Assembly (NCBI GenBank): GCA_030631625.1
Contig: DAOVKT010000009.1
Location: forward strand, 1-30,886
Direction: 5' to 3'
Length of the DNA stretch: 30,886 nt
Origin: JAGLTZ01 sp023135015
Lineage (GTDB): Bacteria > Blakebacterota > Blakebacteria > Blakebacterales > Blakebacteraceae
The notes under the pieces were generated by a model. The model did no database searches and was not told the origin of the DNA. It saw only the letters and a program-made list of their open reading frames with translations. The number at the start of each line of letters is the position of its first letter. The stretch's first letter is position 1. The translations under genes and the position numbers were made by a program. Positions 17,701 through 24,047 of the stretch are shown here, piece after piece.

Positions 17701-17931
17701 GGACCACTCGAAGTCCTTATACTGGACCTTGTTCTGACCGAAGTAGATATCCTGAGCCGCCAGAGGTGCTGTGAATAACAGGCTGCCCACAATTAGGAAA
17801 AGGATCTTTGAGACAGGCCGCGGTTGACAAGCAGCCGTCTCTCTGCTGAGATTCCGCAGCAGACGGCATGCCCCCGACAACAGCTGGCCTGTTCCTGCGG
17901 TACGGAAGACTATGGTGATAAAACAGCGCAT
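14734..17931 (-). CDS. Peptidase-MA-like / TolB beta-propeller / outer-membrane barrel fusion protein
   Basis: 1065 residues from the ATG at 17929-17931. An upstream in-frame ATG at 17991 is less likely because it would run deep into a divergent gene. A signal peptide (SKILFLIVGSLLFTAPLAAQ) lies about 40 residues in, so the true start may be a later non-ATG codon such as TTG at 17880. Domains in order: a gluzincin-like domain with HHELVHA (HExxH, histidine about 175 from this start) and VEGLAEYQS about 30 residues on; at least four TolB/PD40 blades (SWSPDGERVAVAAKGG, AWSPDGRRLAFVG, AWSGDGSKLAYTSD, TWGPDDELLAFVS); and a C-terminal beta-barrel like Omp85/surface antigen (RFFIGGNGFWWG, LRGYDFYEFSG, GNIQGALFCDTGMAW) ending in phenylalanine, as usual for barrel proteins. 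It probably spans the outer membrane with a periplasmic propeller. It heads the minus-strand operon. Confidence 0.82.
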   Translation of the reverse strand: MRCFITIVFRTAGTGQLLSGACRLLRNLSRETAACQPRPVSKILFLIVGSLLFTAPLAAQDIYFGQNKVQYKDFEWSVFKTEHFEFFYHQGGEEIADFAAVASELAYEDLRRAFRFELTQRVPIIIYNSHNDFQQTNVIPGILREGIGGFTEYLKHRVVVPFQGSYEDFRHVLHHELVHAVSMSMIHGTGIAGLISQAQSAQLPLWFVEGLAEYQSMGWDMDADAFMRDAVIAGYMPKLQDIYGGFLAYKGGQAFFHYLTQTYGSGRIADILSNLRMLNHVDRAFIAAVGKPIEELSEDWHRYLRRTYWPQIVDREMPDEFADPLTDHQEDGSTYNVFPALSPAGDKVAFISNRQHYMDLYIVSALDGKVLSRLGKGEQVSMFEEMHILRGGITWSPDGERVAVAAKGGRYDQIYIVDAGSGRVVQEINPELDGVFEPAWSPDGRRLAFVGIEEGYPDLYLYDLQDGGFTRLTDSKAGESTPAWSGDGSKLAYTSDAVIDGQVADEPGLPVQYGPKNIWIMEMTSGQYQTEPLIIGPFDDSHPTWGPDDELLAFVSFRSGVRNLYVKEMESGEIRPLTNILSGVESAHWSTTSNAITFSAFNQAGFDVFLLKDPLNNRVPETIASTRLVEWMEEERLAAAARPAGFTTIDSLGFLGDLSKLRFRPIRTGFGEEYERVVGIRGEDVRLTRELGAGVSASEKEPYRIRMAPDLFLANAGYHSFWGLAGSSYLEMSDILGNHHLSIMTSLWSTLDNSNYQVTYTFLGRRWNLGASFFYYNYFYMPQRQSRALYADRTWGGIAVISYPFSRFQRVDLEMFTMGIFRKVYLTGPADRSYRQVFMPKLSLIGDNALPGITGYINGHRYALSLSHSPPWLQKSLSFTSVTADYRSYVRLGRQNTLVFRVAGGGSGGREPQRFFIGGNGFWWGPRTASSELFEIDNLYFATYQSPLRGYDFYEFSGSRFLLSNLEVRFPFIRLISFGWPLSISLGNIQGALFCDTGMAWDGWNPHPFETSGGFPVFRDIKSGVGVGARMNLGIFIIRLDVAWRNTLRRIVGSPRWHIALGPEF

Positions 17932-18265
17932 AATATTTCTAACTCTCGTCTCCCTGATGGTCGCATGTGGGAGGCCGGCTCCCCCGCCCACTCCCGATCC
18001 GGAACTCGTCCGGCTCTACTGCGATCTAGCCCTCATCTCCGATGATACCGGTCCACCGGCTCCAGATTCACTCCGTGCTGCCGTATTCGAACACTACGGA
18101 ACCACATTGGAGGAATTCGAAGACGCCCTCCGTCCCTTCCGGGAGGACCCAAGAGGCTGGGTGCTCTTCTTCGGGGCTGTGGTCGATACCCTCGAAGCCC
18201 GTGTACAGGGTGCAGTGTCCAGATCCAGGGTCCCTCGCGTCAGACCGCGCGCTCCCAATCGTTAA
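17912..18265 (+). CDS. Small lipoprotein, possibly DUF4296-like
   Basis: 117 residues from ATG 17912; a GTG at 17915 is an equally possible start because GGAAG (17904-17908) would then be 6 nt away. The N-terminus KQRIIFLTLVSLMVAC has a lipobox (C19). The mature part is a short acidic helical domain (LVRLYCDLALISDD, then SLRAAVFEHYGTTLEEFEDALRPFREDPRGWVLFFGAVVDTLEAR) with a basic tail (RSRVPRVRPRAPNR). The layout (a helix with a D/A-rich face, then 'x-HYG-TxxEFxxxLxxF ... W ... V-DTLEA') resembles the DUF4296 lipoproteins of Bacteroidota, but I hold this loosely. The gene overlaps the start of the divergent outer-membrane gene by 20 nt and the stop of the convergent GH99-like gene by 4 nt. 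Confidence 0.7.
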   Translation: MVIKQRIIFLTLVSLMVACGRPAPPPTPDPELVRLYCDLALISDDTGPPAPDSLRAAVFEHYGTTLEEFEDALRPFREDPRGWVLFFGAVVDTLEARVQGAVSRSRVPRVRPRAPNR

Positions 18266-19479
18266 TATCCGGACGGCGGCTTATTATCATACCAGATCTC
18301 GTAGATCGCACCCAATAACACGTTGCCCTTATATATAGCGGTATCCTCGACGAAGCTTTCCTGGTAGGGGAAGTATCTGGCCCTGCCGGTCATCGTGGTA
18401 GGCAAGGTGGTTCCGAGTCCATTGCTATTGTCTGCGACCGGCTCAATCTGTGTGTCTTGCTGCCATGCATTGAACGAGTTCAGCAGTACAATCGCAGGGT
18501 CGCCGACCTGCTCATTCGCCACAATCCACATCTGCCCGTATGTTCTCCCATTCTGCTCCGTACCTGACGTCACCTCACGGGCGATAACAGGATGCTGGAT
18601 CTGGGAGGAGGCGCGATCGTTAAAGCCCGGCCAGACCATAGGTACAAGTGGAACCGGCGGCTCCAGTACCTGACCGGCCGCCGAATACGCCTGCCACATG
18701 GTCGTAAGGTCGTTGATAAAACCCGTGCCTTGCGGGTATCCGTCGTGCTGTGACATTACACCCAGGTCTATACCAGTTATCGCATCCATCGCCCTGATGC
18801 GATCGGTGTTGGGTATTGAGAGCGCTCCCCACATAGCCTCGTCTCCGACCAGGTAATACGAACCCCCTAAGGTTGAATCCATGTAGGCCTGCCGAACGGC
18901 GTTGAGGGCGGTCCACGGCTCACCGGCTATCCGGCGGCTCTGGCGCAGAATTATCACGGGCCTGCCGTTTATATGCAGATAGTTGGAGTGGGAGAAGAAG
19001 TTATCGTGAAAATCGAGGAGATGCCTGATGAGGGTATCGCGGGCCGCCATGGTCAGGTTGATCGTGGAGGCACCCGGATTACCCTCTATCACTGTGGGAG
19101 TCTCGTAGAGAATACACCACTGGATCGTGTTGAAGGATGATTCCGGCAGGACATGGTCCACCAGCGAGGTATGACCGTAGCTGCCCATCCCGCGCCACGA
19201 AACGGCAAAGAAATCTATCGAAGCCTGCTGAGCCCACTCAACGTGCCGCTGGATGACCTCTTGCGACCGGCTGGAATATTCTCCCAGTTGTGGCTTCTGT
19301 TCAGGAACCAGGTGGACGCGCAGGTAGGCTCCGGCCCAGTTACGGTTCCTGCCGAGGTCTGTGCCATCAGTGGGCCCGGTGGCCCCACAACCAGGGAGCA
19401 GTAAGATGCCTCCCATCAGCACAGCCGCTGTGACAGCCAGCGATACTGCTGCCACCAGGCGCCGTTTTCTTATTTCCAA
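18262..19479 (-). CDS. GH99/GH71-like glycoside hydrolase-family lipoprotein
   Basis: A 405-residue lipoprotein starting at TTG 19477-19479, preceded by GGAGG at 4-nt spacing; no ATG fits. The lipobox is LLPGC (C31). The mature protein resembles the TIM-barrel families GH99/GH71 (endo-alpha-mannanase type) and WbsX-like proteins: LGEYSSRSQEVIQRHVEWAQQASIDFFAVSWRG near the N-terminus, HINGRPVIILRQSRR in the middle, and SFNAWQQDTQIEP late in the protein. The last block corresponds to the family's usual SFNEWxEGTxIEP, but the two acidic positions are replaced by A and Q. It may therefore be a binding or inactive member, or use other catalytic residues. It probably sits on an outer-membrane face. 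It follows a membrane microprotein gene by 13 nt and ends convergently with the small lipoprotein gene. Confidence 0.72.
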   Translation of the reverse strand: MEIRKRRLVAAVSLAVTAAVLMGGILLLPGCGATGPTDGTDLGRNRNWAGAYLRVHLVPEQKPQLGEYSSRSQEVIQRHVEWAQQASIDFFAVSWRGMGSYGHTSLVDHVLPESSFNTIQWCILYETPTVIEGNPGASTINLTMAARDTLIRHLLDFHDNFFSHSNYLHINGRPVIILRQSRRIAGEPWTALNAVRQAYMDSTLGGSYYLVGDEAMWGALSIPNTDRIRAMDAITGIDLGVMSQHDGYPQGTGFINDLTTMWQAYSAAGQVLEPPVPLVPMVWPGFNDRASSQIQHPVIAREVTSGTEQNGRTYGQMWIVANEQVGDPAIVLLNSFNAWQQDTQIEPVADNSNGLGTTLPTTMTGRARYFPYQESFVEDTAIYKGNVLLGAIYEIWYDNKPPSGY

Positions 19480-19492
19480 ATCGCCTCCGCGG

Positions 19493-19633
19493 TTACGCTA
19501 TCGGTCCCGGCTCGTGGGCGGACCGCCAACGGCGCATGCGGATGATATCACGAACGATAGATCCTATGCCCGCCAGCGCTGCCAGCCCCCCGGCCAGGAG
19601 AGCCCACCACAGATGCTTGATATCAGCTTTCAT
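19493..19633 (-). CDS. 46-residue single-pass membrane microprotein
   Basis: A short frame on the minus strand from ATG (19631-19633) to TAA (19493-19495). It encodes a short N-terminus (MKADIKHLWW), one hydrophobic helix (ALLAGGLAALAGIGSIV) with small-xxx-small packing motifs, then a strongly basic stretch (RDIIRMRRWRS). A positive-inside topology would place the C-terminus in the cytoplasm. A purine-rich AAGGTGGTG lies about 6 nt before the ATG. It ends 13 nt before the TTG start of the GH99-like lipoprotein, so the two probably share a transcript. No family is recognised. The call rests on its coding-like composition, ribosome site and operon position, and it is shorter than typical automated gene-calling cut-offs. 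Confidence 0.55.
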   Translation of the reverse strand: MKADIKHLWWALLAGGLAALAGIGSIVRDIIRMRRWRSAHEPGPIA

Positions 19634-19704
19634 AGCTATCACCACCTTCTATTAATATACTACGTACCACCGAAATTGTTGTTCACAACCGATAGTGGAA
19701 CCGT

Positions 19705-19780
<76 letters not shown>

Positions 19781-19833
19781 TATAACTGATTATTACACAA
19801 CAGGTTGGGACGGGAATTGCAGCTTGATCTAGC

Positions 19834-20682
19834 TTACCTCGGGATTCTTACAGACATCCCGACACGGAAGAAATCACCATCCGCCCAGCTGCCTCTTTTA
19901 AGGCCGTAAGCTACGTCAATCTGGAGATTGTTAAAGATTCTCAATTTGCATCCAAGAGCCAGGTTCCGAGAGTCAGGATCTCGATCTTGCCTTGGCTCTC
20001 TCAGGTAGTATTCGACGAAAGTCGTCACCCAACTGGCAGGAATCACATCCAAGCATATAGAGTACAAGTATTCAATCCTATGATCCCTATTACCTCCAAC
20101 CATCACGACATTATACCAGTCCGCAGCAAGGTTGCAGCCCAACGTGAGACTGCTGTTGAACTCGTGCTGAAAGAGGAGGCCAATTTGTGGTCCTGTATCT
20201 TCTGATGCCGAGCGGGTCGCTCCCACGGGAAGAGTAGCTCCAAAATGAACGGCCATATTAGGAAGCATGTTCTTCTGCTCGCTCAATAACCATTTAACAC
20301 CCCAATACAAGTCTCCACCCTTTTCTTCATGCTGCGTAAATGTGGGTGCTTTGTACTCTGATACCATCCTTCCTGTACTACCGGTGCGTACTTCGATCCG
20401 CCGAGCCAGACCTATCCTGATGAGTATCTCCGGGAACACTGAATCGCTGATCTCAGTATCGAATACTGTTTTTTCTTTAGCCCGATACCAACCTGTTTCA
20501 ATTTGAACTAATCCCTTGCCTACAATTGATGTGGATATGCTTTGACTGGGACGGTCAGTATCTATTGGACGGGGTTCCTGCGCCCTTATCGGATTAGTAA
20601 ACAGGCAGAGAGCTATACTGACAGTAGTTGTGAAGCAAGACCATCGCTGAGGCAGGAGACTGTGTGAGGGGATAATGGTCAT
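19834..20682 (-). CDS. MetA/phenol-degradation-type outer-membrane beta-barrel protein
   Basis: 282 residues. The signal peptide is TTTVSIALCLFTNPIRAQ, with cleavage near RAQ. The mature protein begins with DTDRPSQS, the TDRP motif seen at the start of the 'MetA-pathway of phenol degradation / transporter' barrel family. It continues with alternating amphipathic strands (VQIETGWYRAKE, RRIEVRTGSTGRM, DLYWGVKWLLSEQ, MAVHFGATLPVG, LTLGCNLAADWYNV, VTTFVEYYLREP, LQIDVAYGLKRG, FFRVGMSVRIPR). That pattern suits a 10-14-strand outer-membrane barrel. The substrate cannot be predicted. The ATG has no clear Shine-Dalgarno. Base composition is lower in GC than the flanks. It lies 141 nt downstream of a TonB-dependent receptor gene on the same strand and may form a pair with it, although that spacing could hold its own promoter. 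Confidence 0.75.
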   Translation of the reverse strand: MTIIPSHSLLPQRWSCFTTTVSIALCLFTNPIRAQEPRPIDTDRPSQSISTSIVGKGLVQIETGWYRAKEKTVFDTEISDSVFPEILIRIGLARRIEVRTGSTGRMVSEYKAPTFTQHEEKGGDLYWGVKWLLSEQKNMLPNMAVHFGATLPVGATRSASEDTGPQIGLLFQHEFNSSLTLGCNLAADWYNVVMVGGNRDHRIEYLYSICLDVIPASWVTTFVEYYLREPRQDRDPDSRNLALGCKLRIFNNLQIDVAYGLKRGSWADGDFFRVGMSVRIPR

Positions 20683-20823
20683 TTCACTATCTAGCCAATC
20701 AGTCTACTCGCTACCTGAACAGTATTCAAGAGATGTAAAGGAAACAAACAGTCTCTGTGACCGCTGTGATGGAATGATGCTAGGAGCCGGTTTTGGTGGC
20801 GTTTGACTGAAGGGCAACATGGA

Positions 20824-23800
20824 TCAGAAGTGCAGTCGGATACCAAGGTCGATTAACCGTGGTTGCCCAAAGAAATGTGATTTGTCGTAGTTGTCGCTAT
20901 AGGAACTGGTGTTGGGTCCTGGATCATCCGGTTTCCCGGTTCTACTGTAAACGGCCACAACGTTCCGGTGATCGAATACATTTCTGACCTGGACAATCAG
21001 GCCGCATTCCAATCCAAACATCGTGAAATCACGACATAGCCGCATATCACACTGGTATGTCCATGGACGTCGGCCCGAATGAGGCTCCAGTTTCCTCTTC
21101 TGGGTAGTCGGTGTAAATGGACGGCCTGCGCTTGCCTTAAACAGAATGCTGGCCGATATCTTTTCAAATGGGCGCAGCCCTGCGATCTGCGGCCCGACTC
21201 CTTCGGCAAGTTGAAGATCCACCTGCCCTGTTAACCGATGCGGCTGATCCCATCCTACAACTCGTGGTCGTTTTGGGCTTGTCATCAAGGTGTGTTCTCC
21301 ACGGTAACCTGCCCACGGGTCATCACGATTAGATTGAGTGTAGAGAAAAGAGTAGTTCAAACGCCCGCTCCAGATGCCCGAAAAACACCTGAATAGGGAA
21401 ATGTCAAATCCTCTGGAGAGGGCGTAATCGTAGTTGAGAAAGACTGTATAGCTGTACGGATTCGCGATCCCTCTGAAGAATGAAGGAACTTTCTCACTTC
21501 CAACCAGATTGCTTGTATCCTTGGCCCATAAGGTCAAGCCAATGACATGAGTTTCGTCCAGGTAGTTGCGGATTCCGAATTCGTAGTGGACCGAATGCTC
21601 GTTCTCTATAGTCGGATTGCCTATCAAAGGGATAGCATCCCAAAGTGTTCCCTCCAGGTACAGGTTCCGGTAAACCGGATTCTGGAAAAAGTGCCCATAG
21701 TTGAAATAGATGACGGCTTTATCGGTTACTGGATGCGATATACCTATTCTGGGAGAGAGTTGGCTACGGATCTTCCCTGCCCTGAAGGGAGTCATCTCGG
21801 GATCGAATGGTTCAACGATGATTTCTGGAGGATACTGCCACGGATTCAAGGAAATACCAATGGACCTTGAAGGGATAACAGCGCCCGTGGTTGGGTCGCG
21901 CGGGTCGCGCCACCAGGGTAGATTTCCGGAGTGAGAGGCGTCGTACCGGATCCCGAGGTTCAGCACCAGATCCGGATATTCGATCTTATCCTGAATATAG
22001 ATACCCAGCTCCCATGGCCTGTGCACATACGTTGAGCGATAAGGTAAGTTATACCACAGTATCTGTAGATCGTTTTGATCCAACATCAGCCTTTTGAATG
22101 AAAACCCCGATTTCACCTGATGGTGTATACCTACCTGACTTGTTACATCCGCCTTGATAGTCCTGGTGATTTCCACTTGATCCGAATAATACCTATCCGA
22201 GCCGTCATACCCCAATCCAGCGCTCGTCCATAATCTGTACCCATAACGTCTCTTCGTCTCATCACACTGTTCATAACCAAACGGCATCAGTGTCACCAGA
22301 GTCATTGGGTCGCTCGGTTCCCAGAGAGGGGGACCATGTTCTGGATAGAGGTGACGGTATCGTGGTACATAGCCGTCTTCATTTACCCACCGTCTGACTC
22401 TCATGGTCCTGTTATAGCCGAAGTATGAAGCACGGATGCTGTAGAAGATCGAAGCTGCCGGCTGTCGCGTCCAGATAACGGCCAGACGTCCGTGATTCTC
22501 AGTGAGGATGTTCTTTTCGCTGGCAAAGTCGCACAAACCCGTGCCGTTTATTATGTCACTGGGATCAGAGGCGTCATATCGGGGAGTGCCCAGTACTGCG
22601 TTCTGCTGCATTTCTTCCGGTAGGCCCCAGAACATGGAAAAGCGCCAGTTGAATGTGTAGGGGGCTCCCAGGCGGTGATTACGTATCCAGGAAAGCTTCA
22701 ACCGTTCCGTAGGGCTGATCTTAAAGTTAATATTCGCAAGCCCGTCCCAGCGGGCATCGAATCCGTAGCCGAGCCAGCCGGGAAAAATATCAAGTGGATG
22801 AATCCTCCTTCCATCGGCACCCCACTGTCGGTACGGATCTGTTGGGTCGTAACGAATATCGGGATTGTCCCAGGTAGAGGGGGCCTCTGTAACCTGCAGG
22901 TCGTAGATGATATCGTCCCTCTTCACCAGGTAGTCCCGTCGAGTAGACGCCGAACCGGAGAAGAAAAAGAAGAGCTTTGAGGACAGGGGAATTGGTCCAC
23001 CGATATAGTAGCGCGCACGGATCATATCACGGACGTCATCCTGCGAGTAGCCACTAAACTCACTGGAGAGGACTTCGACACTTCCCTCATATGAGCGTGT
23101 TCCATCTCTGGTTACAAAGTTGACCACACCGCTGAGTGCATTGCCGAACTCTGCGCTCATCCCGCTTGCCATCACGACCATTTCTGCAAGCCCTATCGGG
23201 CTCAACCGTGCCGCCTGCCCCCCAAACACCAGATTGGTTACCTGTATACCGTCGATCATGAATGCGACCTCAGCGTTTCTTCCCCCTCGCACATAGACCA
23301 TCTCCAATCCCCGGTCGCGGTATCCCGGTATATCGTCCTGAAAATCAGTGTACGTATACATGTTGGTTTGCAGGCTCAGAATATCTGTGGTGCTGTAGAC
23401 TGCCATGCGCTCCATTTCGGCAGCAGTGTATGAATTCCGGGTGGAAGTTACATCTCGTTTGATGGGATCATCCTCCGCTGTAACCGTGAGGACATAGCCA
23501 ACATCCAGAATCGTGGGCTGAAGCTGGAAATGGCGTGTTGTTGAGATGCCGGTTCTGATGACGAGTTTCCGGACCTCAACAGGCCTGTATCCCATCATGC
23601 GGACTTGAAGCTGGTATGTACCTGGAGGGATGTTCAGGATAATGTACTCACCCTGATTGTTAGTCGAGGAACCGAGGCCGGTTGGATGACCAGTAGGGTC
23701 ATTTAATACAACATTTACATCTGCAAGCAGCTCACCCGTTTCGGCATCTGTGATGCGGCCGCGTAGAGCACCTGTTGTTCCCTGGGCAACTGATGATTGA

Positions 23801-23892
23801 GGGATAGAGGTCGAGATGATCGCACAGGCCGCTATTAGGGTTGATATCTTGACCAGGCCCGACCGCGAGAAGATTCGGAGTCTCCTGCGCAT
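20824..23892 (-). CDS. TonB-dependent outer-membrane receptor
   Basis: 1022 residues. The signal peptide ends near SSVAQ (residue about 36). Next comes a carboxypeptidase-regulatory-like domain (about 40-125: GALRGRITDAETGELLADVNVVL, NNQGEYIILNIPPGTYQLQVRMMGYRPVE), as in SusC-like and other FCB receptors. A plug domain follows (about 135-260), containing VYVRGGRNAEVAFMIDGIQV and MSAEFGNALSGVVNFVTRDG. The rest is a 22-strand-type barrel rich in aromatic strands, ending PRLIDLGIRLHF with terminal phenylalanine. It imports an unknown ligand across the outer membrane using TonB. No SusD-like partner is adjacent, so a classical polysaccharide locus is not supported. Codon use and GC are clearly more AT-rich than the surrounding genes. 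AAGGCGGG just before the ATG may serve as ribosome site. Confidence 0.92.
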   Translation of the reverse strand: MRRRLRIFSRSGLVKISTLIAACAIISTSIPQSSVAQGTTGALRGRITDAETGELLADVNVVLNDPTGHPTGLGSSTNNQGEYIILNIPPGTYQLQVRMMGYRPVEVRKLVIRTGISTTRHFQLQPTILDVGYVLTVTAEDDPIKRDVTSTRNSYTAAEMERMAVYSTTDILSLQTNMYTYTDFQDDIPGYRDRGLEMVYVRGGRNAEVAFMIDGIQVTNLVFGGQAARLSPIGLAEMVVMASGMSAEFGNALSGVVNFVTRDGTRSYEGSVEVLSSEFSGYSQDDVRDMIRARYYIGGPIPLSSKLFFFFSGSASTRRDYLVKRDDIIYDLQVTEAPSTWDNPDIRYDPTDPYRQWGADGRRIHPLDIFPGWLGYGFDARWDGLANINFKISPTERLKLSWIRNHRLGAPYTFNWRFSMFWGLPEEMQQNAVLGTPRYDASDPSDIINGTGLCDFASEKNILTENHGRLAVIWTRQPAASIFYSIRASYFGYNRTMRVRRWVNEDGYVPRYRHLYPEHGPPLWEPSDPMTLVTLMPFGYEQCDETKRRYGYRLWTSAGLGYDGSDRYYSDQVEITRTIKADVTSQVGIHHQVKSGFSFKRLMLDQNDLQILWYNLPYRSTYVHRPWELGIYIQDKIEYPDLVLNLGIRYDASHSGNLPWWRDPRDPTTGAVIPSRSIGISLNPWQYPPEIIVEPFDPEMTPFRAGKIRSQLSPRIGISHPVTDKAVIYFNYGHFFQNPVYRNLYLEGTLWDAIPLIGNPTIENEHSVHYEFGIRNYLDETHVIGLTLWAKDTSNLVGSEKVPSFFRGIANPYSYTVFLNYDYALSRGFDISLFRCFSGIWSGRLNYSFLYTQSNRDDPWAGYRGEHTLMTSPKRPRVVGWDQPHRLTGQVDLQLAEGVGPQIAGLRPFEKISASILFKASAGRPFTPTTQKRKLEPHSGRRPWTYQCDMRLCRDFTMFGLECGLIVQVRNVFDHRNVVAVYSRTGKPDDPGPNTSSYSDNYDKSHFFGQPRLIDLGIRLHF

Positions 23893-24047
23893 AGCCCGCC
23901 TTTTGCAGTGCTTCGCGCTCTCCCCTTCGCTATAGAAGATCTAAAGGGCCGACGAAACTATTCGTGGCACTGTTTACTCATAAAAGGATATGAACACGCC
24001 CCGTTAAAATCTTCCTGACAAACCAGCTGCCAAAAGGTGTATGCCAG

